Shown: in pieces, positions 1-6,398 of the stretch
Position numbering within the stretch: position 1 is the first letter of the stretch
Layout: each line of letters begins with the position of its first letter
From: HGM04593 sp045634305
GTDB taxonomy: Bacteria; Bacteroidota; Bacteroidia; Bacteroidales; Bacteroidaceae
Reading direction: 5' to 3'
DNA: 13,572 nucleotides
Assembly (NCBI GenBank): GCA_045634305.1
Contig: JAZQZZ010000036.1
Coordinates: 1-13,572, forward strand
Notes under the pieces: model-generated
Databases searched by the model: none
What the model was told of the DNA's origin: nothing
Seen by the model: the letters and a program-made list of their open reading frames with translations, nothing else
Position numbers and translations under genes: made by a program

Positions 1-156
1 TTTCAAATTATTGACGGTTCGTTTTTCGTTCCTTACGCTTCTTGCTTGATAAAAAAACCAAACAAGGTTGTACTGCTTGTCTGTAATGGAATGTTGTCAA
101 GGATCTATCGTTGCTGTTCGTTCATTCACCGCGTTGCCGCGTTGCTTCCCGAAAGC
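1..156 (-). ncRNA. Untranslated leader or small RNA, unidentified
   Basis: This is the stretch downstream of the leftward promoter, read on the minus strand. Its only ATG (123-125) opens a six-residue frame (MNEQQR, stop at 105-107), so at least 150 nt appear untranslated. It holds two tandem copies of an 8-bp unit (129-144) and a terminator-like hairpin with a T run (51-83). A segment reading TCCTTGACA (95-103 on the plus strand) faintly resembles a boxA antitermination element. Two readings are open: a roughly 105-nt small RNA ending at the hairpin, or the start of a long leader such as that of an rRNA operon just beyond the left edge. The RNA class cannot be named from this window. Confidence 0.4.
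51..83 (-). terminator. Terminator-like hairpin in the leftward leader
   Basis: On the minus strand, CAGACAAG (76-83) pairs with CTTGTTTG (59-66) over 8 bp with one G-U pair. The loop is 9 nt and is followed by G and seven T residues (51-57). The stem is short and only moderately stable, but the T run is good. It lies about 100 nt after the predicted transcription start. It could end a small RNA or act as an attenuator. Confidence 0.4.
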
Positions 157-161
157 GAGTG

Positions 162-192
162 CAAAGGTAGAGCTTTTTTTTGAACCTGCAAA
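162..192 (-). promoter_or_regulatory. Strong Bacteroidota-type promoter firing leftward
   Basis: Read on the minus strand, TTTG (189-192) is followed by a 19-bp spacer and TACCTTTG (162-169). This is an exact match to the Bacteroidota TTTG / TAnnTTTG pattern with optimal spacing. The DNA upstream of the -33 element (about 193-260) is rich in A and T runs and could act as an UP-like element. Transcription should begin near 155 and run off the left edge. No protein start of useful length follows it within the window. Confidence 0.75.
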
Positions 193-378
193 CTAATCCC
201 ATCTTTTTTTTCAAAAAATTGCAAGAAAAATTCATTTTCAGTAAAATTCGTGGCATTTTTCATACTTTTCGTTCAAATATATCAAATTACAAACCTTTTT
301 GATTATTTGTACCCACTATATTTCTTCACCAATTTTCTCACTTAAGTTCTATTCTTTTTCAAAAAGAAAATGATTTGC

Positions 379-409
379 TTTGCACAACGCCGAGTTTGCC
401 GTATCTTTA
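379..409 (+). promoter_or_regulatory. dnaG promoter
   Basis: TTTG (379-382) and TATCTTTA (402-409) are separated by 19 bp, fitting the Bacteroidota TTTG / TAnnTTTG pattern with one mismatch at the last base. The predicted transcription start is near 416, which gives a leader of about 18 nt before the ATG at 434. The position argues against translation starting at the TTG codon at 380, which lies inside the -33 element. Confidence 0.65.
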
Positions 410-433
410 CGATATATTTATATTAATAAGGTA

Positions 434-2476
434 ATGGCATATTCCGACAAACATAGATACAAGATAGACCGAGAAACCATTGAACGCATCCTTGACAGTG
501 CAAAAATCGAGGAGGTCGTGGGTGACTTCGTGACCTTAAAACGTCGCGGTGTCAATTTAATCGGCCTTTGCCCATTCCACAACGAGAAGACACCATCGTT
601 CACCGTTTCACCGGCAAAGAACCTATGCAAATGCTTCGGATGTGGCAAAGGCGGTAACCCCGTACACTTTATAATGGAACACGAGCAACTGAGTTATTAC
701 GAAGCACTCAGATGGCTGGCAAAAAAATACCATATAGAGATAAAAGAACGCGAGATGACCGACGAGGAGAAGCGCGAGGAGAGCATACGCGAGAGTCTCT
801 TTGTCATAAACCAATACGCGTTGCAGCATTTCATGGACACTCTGCACGAGAGCGAGGAGGGCAAGGCTATTGGCCTGAACTACTTCCGTCACCGCGGCCT
901 GCGCGACGAAACTATCAAGAAATTCTGTCTGGGATATTCTTTTGAGCGCCGCGACAGTTTTGCCAAAAAGGCTGTGGCCGCAGGCTACAACCCGGAACTT
1001 ATAGCTAAGACGGGCGTCTGCTACAACACAGACGACGGCCGTTTGCAGGACCGCTTCTGGGGACGTGTGATATTTCCAGTACATACTATATCGGGCAAAG
1101 TTGTCGCATTTGGCGGCCGCATACTGCAGAACAATGCCAAGGTGGCAAAATATGTAAACTCACCCGAGAGTGAAATATACCACAAGAGCGACCATCTTTA
1201 TGGCCTCTACTTTTCAAAGCAGGCAATTATACAGAAAGACCACTGCATCCTTGTGGAGGGTTACCTTGACGTGATATCAATGCACCAGTCGGGAATACAG
1301 AATGTCGTAGCCTCATCGGGCACATCGCTCACAACTGGACAAATAAGACTCATACACCGCTTCACCAAAAACATCACGCTGCTGTACGACGGCGACAAGG
1401 CCGGCATAAAGGCGTCGTTACGCGGTATTGACATGCTGCTCGAGGAGGACATGAACATCAATGTGGTGCTATTACCCGAAGGCGAGGACCCCGACAGCTA
1501 CTCACAGACACACTCAACCGAGGAGGTAGAGCAATACATAGAGAAGAACAAGGTCGACTTCATACGTTTCAAGACAAATCTTCTACTCGACGAAGTGGGC
1601 GAAGACCCCATTCGTCGTGCAGGACTCGTAAGCGATGTCGTTAAAAGCATCGCAGTCGTTCCGAACGAGATACTGCGCAGCGAATATATAAAGAAATGCA
1701 GCGAGATGCTCAATATCACCGAGCAGATACTAGTCAAGGAGGTTGCCAAGCTAAGACAGCAGAAAGCAGAGGAGATGCAGAAGAAACCATCATCTGCTAC
1801 TGTCAATACAAACGATGAGAATAACAACAGCACAGACAGCAATGACACCTCGGCATTCAATGAGTTCCAGCAGAGTATCATCAGCAGTTACAGCAACCCG
1901 CTTCACAACAAGGAAAAAGCAATTATAGAGTTCCTGTTAAAGAACGGAAGCAAGATGCTGCAGGTTCCAGAGGATAAGATATCAAACACCCCGTCATTTA
2001 CCGAAACTGTGGCTTCACACCTCTACTATTCGTTCAACGACGATGGCATAGAGTTATCACACCCCTTATACAAAAGGATATTTGCCGAGGCAGGAGAACA
2101 CGCGAATGATGCCGAATTTGACCCCGAAAGCCACTTTATGGCGCATCCCGATGTCGAAATATCAAGACTGACAGCAGAATTATGCGGAGAGCGCCACCTG
2201 CTGTGCAAAACATTTTCAGAACAAGCCGGCGACGAGCGCAACGAGCAGGCCGTGATGTTCGAGCAGACGACACGCTTGACCATAGCCTACAAGTTGAGCA
2301 TCGTAGACGAAATGCTCAAAGAGACGATGGGCCGCCTGAAAGACCCCGTTACAGCAAGCAATCCGGCGGCACTAAAGGAAGCCATGGAGGATTTCAAATA
2401 CCTGAAAGAGACACAAGGAGCGCTAAACGACGTACTCAAAAGCTACGGATTCGGCAACGTTGCTCTTAATTCTTAA
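434..2476 (+). CDS. dnaG: DNA primase DnaG
   Basis: This 680-residue primase synthesises the RNA primers used by the replisome at the fork. The N-terminal CHC2 zinc finger is intact, with ligands C46, H49, C67 and C70. The catalytic core follows, with the conserved RFWGRVIFP stretch at about 207-215. The TOPRIM domain shows EGYLD (E275), DGDKAG (319-324) and the EGEDPDS acidic motif that binds metal. A low-complexity linker rich in N, D, S and T (about 443-477) leads to a C-terminal region that should bind the replicative helicase DnaB and is poorly conserved in sequence. The frame is open back to a TTG at 380, but the ATG at 434 is preferred because the promoter overlaps the upstream stretch and the protein then begins close to the zinc finger. 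The gene stands alone and ends before a hairpin terminator. It is not in the rpsU-dnaG-rpoD arrangement of proteobacteria. Confidence 0.97.
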   Translation: MAYSDKHRYKIDRETIERILDSAKIEEVVGDFVTLKRRGVNLIGLCPFHNEKTPSFTVSPAKNLCKCFGCGKGGNPVHFIMEHEQLSYYEALRWLAKKYHIEIKEREMTDEEKREESIRESLFVINQYALQHFMDTLHESEEGKAIGLNYFRHRGLRDETIKKFCLGYSFERRDSFAKKAVAAGYNPELIAKTGVCYNTDDGRLQDRFWGRVIFPVHTISGKVVAFGGRILQNNAKVAKYVNSPESEIYHKSDHLYGLYFSKQAIIQKDHCILVEGYLDVISMHQSGIQNVVASSGTSLTTGQIRLIHRFTKNITLLYDGDKAGIKASLRGIDMLLEEDMNINVVLLPEGEDPDSYSQTHSTEEVEQYIEKNKVDFIRFKTNLLLDEVGEDPIRRAGLVSDVVKSIAVVPNEILRSEYIKKCSEMLNITEQILVKEVAKLRQQKAEEMQKKPSSATVNTNDENNNSTDSNDTSAFNEFQQSIISSYSNPLHNKEKAIIEFLLKNGSKMLQVPEDKISNTPSFTETVASHLYYSFNDDGIELSHPLYKRIFAEAGEHANDAEFDPESHFMAHPDVEISRLTAELCGERHLLCKTFSEQAGDERNEQAVMFEQTTRLTIAYKLSIVDEMLKETMGRLKDPVTASNPAALKEAMEDFKYLKETQGALNDVLKSYGFGNVALNS

Positions 2477-2555
2477 GAAAGTGGAAGCTAGTGCAAGCGA
2501 GTGAGTGGGAGCGTGCAGCCAAGTTTCCGATTTCACCTTTCCGTTTTCCGCTCGT

Positions 2556-2577
2556 TATGCGCGCACGCGTATATATA
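2556..2577. other. 22-bp strictly alternating purine/pyrimidine tract
   Basis: Every base from 2556 to 2577 alternates pyrimidine and purine: first a GC/CA-rich half, then a TA-repeat half. Such tracts can adopt left-handed Z-DNA or melt readily under supercoiling. It lies between the converging dnaG and folE genes, where positive supercoils from both sides meet. Any function is inferred. Confidence 0.45.
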
Positions 2578-2596
2578 ATTAGGTAAACACACAAAA

Positions 2597-2632
2597 CAGG
2601 TTGTACCGTTTGGTGCAACCTGCCTTATTTTT
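2597..2632. terminator. Bidirectional hairpin terminator between dnaG and folE
   Basis: An 11-bp stem (CAGGTTGTACC with GGTGCAACCTG, one G-U pair) closes a 4-nt GTTT loop at 2597-2622. On the plus strand it is followed by CCTTATTTTT. On the minus strand it is followed by TTTTGTG. It therefore suits termination of dnaG and, from the other side, of the folE operon. Confidence 0.75.
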
Positions 2633-2641
2633 GTACAGTTA

Positions 2642-2717
2642 TGTCATTTCGACGATTACAATGAGGAAAAATCTCTACAAGCCCCGTTCAGATTTCTCGC
2701 ATACACTCGAAATGACA
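2642..2717. repeat. REP/MITE-like inverted repeat at the folE 3' end
   Basis: Perfect 11-bp arms TGTCATTTCGA (2642-2652) and TCGAAATGACA (2707-2717) bound a 76-bp element. The inner parts are also nearly complementary (GAGGAAAAATCT against AGATTTCTC), so the whole element can fold into a long imperfect hairpin. It starts only 5 bp after the folE stop codon. Palindromic intergenic elements with this type of arm are, from general knowledge, frequent in Bacteroidota genomes. No copy elsewhere in the window was seen, so its repetitive nature is inferred. Confidence 0.6.
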
Positions 2718-2722
2718 AAAAA

Positions 2723-3301
2723 TCATCTGTCACGCAGCAAATTCATAAACTCCTCGCGAGTCTTTGCCTGATTGAATGCCCCGCAGAAATCAGAAGTTGT
2801 AGTAATAGAATTCTGTTTTTTTACGCCACGCATCTGCATACACATATGCTGGGCCTCAACAACAACCATCACACCAAGCGGGTTCAGTGTCTTTTGGATA
2901 CACTCCTTTATCTGCAACGTGAGCCTCTCCTGCACCTGCAAACGACGCGAGAAGACCTCCACAACACGAGCAATCTTGCTGAGTCCGGTTATATATCCGT
3001 TGGGAATATAAGCCACATGTACTTTGCCGAAGAAAGGTAGAATGTGATGTTCACACAAAGAGTAGAAGTCGATATCCTTAACAATGACCATCTGGCTATA
3101 ATCCTCCTTAAACATTGCTCCACGCAGGATTTCCTCCGGATCCTCATAGTAACCGGCTGTGGTATCAAGTATCGCACGCGCTACACGTTCCGGGGTCTTC
3201 AACAAGCCTTCGCGCTCTTTGTCCTCGCCAATGAGCTCCAACATTCGAGTGCAACACTCTTTCAGGCCCTCAATACGTTTTTCTCTATCTACTTCACTCA
3301 T
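2723..3301 (-). CDS. folE: GTP cyclohydrolase I
   Basis: This 192-residue cytosolic enzyme converts GTP to 7,8-dihydroneopterin triphosphate and formate, the first step of folate synthesis. The same product feeds preQ0/queuosine synthesis. The zinc site is intact: C83 and H86 in the CEHH motif and C154 in the MCMQMRGV motif. H85 corresponds to the second histidine of the active site. Other conserved stretches are KTPERVA (35-41), the FFGKVHVAYIP segment (90-100), GLSKIARVVE (106-115) and the QERLT motif (124-128). Length is normal for the unimodular family. It is the last gene of the minus-strand operon, 13 bp after the SPOR-like gene, and ends next to an inverted repeat and a shared terminator. 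Confidence 0.97.
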   Translation of the reverse strand: MSEVDREKRIEGLKECCTRMLELIGEDKEREGLLKTPERVARAILDTTAGYYEDPEEILRGAMFKEDYSQMVIVKDIDFYSLCEHHILPFFGKVHVAYIPNGYITGLSKIARVVEVFSRRLQVQERLTLQIKECIQKTLNPLGVMVVVEAQHMCMQMRGVKKQNSITTTSDFCGAFNQAKTREEFMNLLRDR

Positions 3302-3314
3302 CTTTACTTCAATA

Positions 3315-3758
3315 TCAATAAGGCAGGTTTATCAAACATTTCTTTACAGAAATCTCCTTGAACTTCTTTGTCGCTCTAAGACGATACATAAGAAGCTCTG
3401 CTTCCTCACGCGTGCGGAAATCACCATATTCACAAGTTCTTATTGGCGACTCGAACACCACATACACCTCGGCGCCGGGATAGTTGGTACGCATATATTC
3501 AGCCATGGCATTAGCCTCGTCACGTGCCTGGCGAGAGTTGTTGCCCGAGTAAACTAGCACTCTGTAACCCTCAACCTGCTGAACCTCGCCATCGGCATTG
3601 GCCATGGAACCCATGAGGCTGACGAGTTTCTCGGGTTGATTTATGCGCACTTTGCCCTCACCGAAAGAGAAACTCTCAATCTCGGAGATAATGTTGCTCT
3701 GCGCCCCCGCACAGAGGACACAGAACAACATTGATATAAGCACTACTACGCGTTTCAT
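3315..3758 (-). CDS. Secreted SPOR-like domain protein
   Basis: A 147-residue exported protein of unknown specific role. Residues 1-19 look like a Sec signal peptide: a basic MKR start, a hydrophobic core of about 12 residues and an AGA-Q type cleavage site near residue 19. A lipoprotein alternative at C16 is less convincing. Residues 64-140 resemble the SPOR fold: a hydrophobic strand (YRVLVYSG), a helix with spaced alanines, a second strand (VYVVFES), then the family-like GDFRTREEAE turn and helix and a final strand. SPOR domains typically bind denuded glycan strands of septal peptidoglycan, so a periplasmic wall-associated role is likely. The start codon overlaps the tpiA stop codon by one base (TAATG), suggesting translational coupling. 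The SPOR assignment rests on pattern, not on an alignment. Confidence 0.8.
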   Translation of the reverse strand: MKRVVVLISMLFCVLCAGAQSNIISEIESFSFGEGKVRINQPEKLVSLMGSMANADGEVQQVEGYRVLVYSGNNSRQARDEANAMAEYMRTNYPGAEVYVVFESPIRTCEYGDFRTREEAELLMYRLRATKKFKEISVKKCLINLPY

Positions 3759-4516
3759 TATTTGAATGCGTCGATGATACCCTTGAAATCGGCAACCTTG
3801 AGAGCAGCACCACCAATGAGGCCACCGTCAACGTTAGGATTAGCGAAGAGTTCCTTTGCATTGCTTGGCTTGCAGCTACCGCCATAAAGGATTGAAGTGT
3901 TCTCTGCAACCTCGTTGCCATACTTCTCGGCAATAGTCGAACGGATGTAAGCGTGGATCTCCTCGGCCTGCTCAGGAGTTGCTGTCAAACCTGTACCGAT
4001 AGCCCAAACAGGCTCGTAAGCAAGGATAATCTTAGAGAAGTCCTCGGCAGAAAGATCGTAGAGTGAACCTGCAAGCTGCTCGTATACAACCTGGTTCTGG
4101 ATACCCTGGTTGCGCTCCTCAAGAACCTCACCGATACAGAAGATTGGTGTCAAACCGTTAGCAAGTGCCAACTGTACCTTCTCCTTGAGAATCTCAGCAG
4201 TCTCACCATAATAAGCACGACGCTCTGAGTGACCAAGAATTACATACTTTGCACCTGTTGATGCAACCATAGAGGCAGAAACCTCACCTGTGTAAGCACC
4301 AGACACCTTGTCGGCGCAGTTCTCGGCACCAACACCAATGATAGCCTCATCAACGATAGGAGCTACCGATGCAAGATGGATGAATGGAGTACAGATTACC
4401 ACATCACAGTTTGGTTTGTCGGCAACAAGCGCCTCGTTAAGTTCCTTAGCAAGAGCAATACCCTCCTGGAGATTCATGTTCATCTTCCAGTTACCTGCAA
4501 CAATGTTTTTTCTCAT
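3758..4516 (-). CDS. tpiA: Triosephosphate isomerase
   Basis: This 252-residue TIM-barrel enzyme interconverts dihydroxyacetone phosphate and glyceraldehyde 3-phosphate in glycolysis and gluconeogenesis. The active site is complete: K11 in NWKMN, the electrophilic H96 in ILGHSERR, and the catalytic base E168 in AYEPVWAIGTG, whose following residues form mobile loop 6. The phosphate-binding YGGS lies at 211-214 and the GLIGGAAL motif near the C-terminus. Length is typical for the bacterial enzyme. The gene begins 24 bp after the upstream MauE/DoxX gene and overlaps the next gene by one base, so it is probably cotranscribed with both. Confidence 0.98.
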   Translation of the reverse strand: MRKNIVAGNWKMNMNLQEGIALAKELNEALVADKPNCDVVICTPFIHLASVAPIVDEAIIGVGAENCADKVSGAYTGEVSASMVASTGAKYVILGHSERRAYYGETAEILKEKVQLALANGLTPIFCIGEVLEERNQGIQNQVVYEQLAGSLYDLSAEDFSKIILAYEPVWAIGTGLTATPEQAEEIHAYIRSTIAEKYGNEVAENTSILYGGSCKPSNAKELFANPNVDGGLIGGAALKVADFKGIIDAFK

Positions 4517-4540
4517 TTTACTAAAATTTTAAGGTTTATA

Positions 4541-5860
4541 TTAATTTATATCACTTGATTCATTTTCACTCTTTTCGCCATCGGGCGCCTTTCTCTCCTC
4601 CTTACTGCCGGCTGCACGTGCCACAACAGCACTAAACAGCGACAACAGGGACACTACGCCAAACAGCACAAACACCCATAATGGCCAGTTCTTGACAGCA
4701 CCATATGAAAAAACCCCACCATCCACCTGAATAGAAGAATTCTCAATAACCTCAACAGACGGCATGTCGGCTATCGTCCACTTGCCAACCACAACTCCAT
4801 CATTCAGCACCACCACTCCGGGGTTAGCGTGAATCATAGAACGCAGCAAAGCTTTGTCGGCCCAATATATGGGATACTCGGCACCGGTACGTTTTGCCCA
4901 CAACGCAAGAGCATCCTCGCCCGATGCTGATACGGCACAAAAACGTTGGTTGCAAGCAAGACAATAATCATACAAATCATTTATCTTATCGATGTGTGTA
5001 ACCGACGCCATCTCCACATCCTCTATAACAACAAGGTAAACATTTCCGGTATCAGCAAGCAACTCATCAGCAATATCCATGTCATATTCCCAATCCACAA
5101 TAGAAAAATTGCCAATCAACGGTTCTGTTCCGGGAGTAACCAATTCCGAATACGTCTTTATAAGCTCCCACTCCTCGCCGGGAATAGTATCGGCCGGCAA
5201 TGCAACCTCAGTGCTGTCCTTACGGTAAACAGACATATATCTATAATCACCGGGGATGTATTCGACCATGGAACGCAGATTGTTGCCGGGAACAAAATCT
5301 CCTGCATCAATCAAAGGAAGGTGATTTACCGCAACCGTCTGCAATGAGAATATATACACGAAAGAGAAGAGTACAAGCACCCATCGCACCCTACTATCCA
5401 ATTTGGCGACGAACAGGTTACGCTTGACAAAGACGACAATCGCCAGCAACAGCAGAACCACATTCTTCGCAAATGTTACTCCATTGGACATCATTATAGA
5501 CTCACCGAAGCAACCGCAGTCGGTCACCACGCCGCTTATCCATAAATAGAGCGAAAAAGGAGTGAACAAAGACATTGCAACAAGCGCCATCAGCGGTACT
5601 ACGCAGCGGTACACGCCCATGAGCAGATAAAGACCTATAAGGAATTCTACCGCAGCCTGCGCAATAGAAGCTGTCAGCAACCATGCGTCGGAAATACCAT
5701 GGAACGAGAATGCAGCAGCATATTCCTGCAGTTTGTACACACCACCGACAGGATCGACAGCCTTGAGGAAGCCCGACAACATCAGCGCCAATGCAAGCAA
5801 CAGACGGCACACATTGACAAGAATAATGAATTTTCTCTTATTACTGCTCGGCAACACCAT
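4541..5860 (-). CDS. MauE/DoxX-type membrane protein with thioredoxin-like domain
   Basis: A 439-residue membrane protein of unconfirmed function. Residues about 12-175 form a DoxX/MauE-like bundle of four to five hydrophobic helices. It carries the DCGCFGE motif (C115, C117) that in MauE-type proteins is linked to thiol-disulfide chemistry. Residues about 271-363 look like a thioredoxin-like fold: a strand VYLVVIE, a long helix, a second strand FCAVSAS, and a segment ANPGVVVLNDGVVVGKW whose P347 sits where thioredoxins have their cis-proline. The usual CxxC at the start of the first helix is replaced by MASV, while a CLAC (C300, C303) occurs at the end of that helix. A last hydrophobic segment (about 393-413) and a charged tail close the protein. 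The start overlaps the DUF1599 gene by 20 bp. A redox role at the membrane is an inference. Confidence 0.78.
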   Translation of the reverse strand: MVLPSSNKRKFIILVNVCRLLLALALMLSGFLKAVDPVGGVYKLQEYAAAFSFHGISDAWLLTASIAQAAVEFLIGLYLLMGVYRCVVPLMALVAMSLFTPFSLYLWISGVVTDCGCFGESIMMSNGVTFAKNVVLLLLAIVVFVKRNLFVAKLDSRVRWVLVLFSFVYIFSLQTVAVNHLPLIDAGDFVPGNNLRSMVEYIPGDYRYMSVYRKDSTEVALPADTIPGEEWELIKTYSELVTPGTEPLIGNFSIVDWEYDMDIADELLADTGNVYLVVIEDVEMASVTHIDKINDLYDYCLACNQRFCAVSASGEDALALWAKRTGAEYPIYWADKALLRSMIHANPGVVVLNDGVVVGKWTIADMPSVEVIENSSIQVDGGVFSYGAVKNWPLWVFVLFGVVSLLSLFSAVVARAAGSKEERKAPDGEKSENESSDIN

Positions 5861-6389
5861 TCTTTATCAAAGCAAAGACTGCATAGTTTATCATATCCAT
5901 GTAATTTGCATCAACGCCCTCGGAAACCTTTGTAGCACCGCCCAGTTCCTCAATCTGCTTTGTACGCCATATTTTGGTAAGGATAAGGTCGGTATACGAT
6001 GTCACGCGCATTCCGCGCCATGCTTCGTTGTAGTCGTGGTTTTTCTTCTTCATCAGTTCGAGTGTCTCCTTTGCTTTGATGTCATAGAGCGCCATAGCCT
6101 CATCTGGGGTGATGTCGCAGTCATCTGCAAAGCCCTTCTCAAGCTGAACAAGCGAAATCAATCCATAGTTCACAATGCCAATGAACTCGGGGACAATACC
6201 CTCGCCCACCAGATTCTCGGCACCGGTTTCAAGGTTGCGTATGCGCTTTGCCTTTATGAAAATCTGATCGGTCAGCGACTCGGGACGCATGATGCGCCAC
6301 GACGCACCATAGTCATACAATTTCTTGCTGAACAACTCACGGCACACAGCCAACACTCTCTCAAACTCCTTGTTTGTATTATTTGCCAT
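5841..6389 (-). CDS. DUF1599 family protein with internal duplication
   Basis: A 182-residue soluble protein without signal peptide or membrane segment, matching by recognition the DUF1599 family, whose biochemical role I cannot state. I recall this family being labelled a nucleotide-modification-associated domain in Pfam. The protein is two tandem copies of one unit, at about 22-86 and 115-178. They share the pattern KK..DY..xWRxMR..S.TD.I..K..R....E, then V.EG and NY...L, with about 20 identities in some 65 aligned positions and one single-residue gap. The conserved charged and aromatic residues (D26/D119, W31/W124, R35/R128, D41/D134) suggest a binding or catalytic site in each half or at their interface. 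It follows the glycosyltransferase by 9 bp and overlaps the next gene by 20 bp. Confidence 0.85.
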   Translation of the reverse strand: MANNTNKEFERVLAVCRELFSKKLYDYGASWRIMRPESLTDQIFIKAKRIRNLETGAENLVGEGIVPEFIGIVNYGLISLVQLEKGFADDCDITPDEAMALYDIKAKETLELMKKKNHDYNEAWRGMRVTSYTDLILTKIWRTKQIEELGGATKVSEGVDANYMDMINYAVFALIKNGVAEQ

Positions 6390-6398
6390 TATTGGATA

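Noticed and set aside
105..125. Six-residue frame MNEQQR in the leftward leader
   Set aside because: It is too short to call as a gene. It lacks the repeated codons expected of a classical attenuation peptide, so it is only mentioned as a possibility.
2625..2632. TATTTTTG resembling a -7 promoter element
   Set aside because: It is the T-rich tail of the dnaG terminator, has no matching -33 element and leads into no plus-strand gene.
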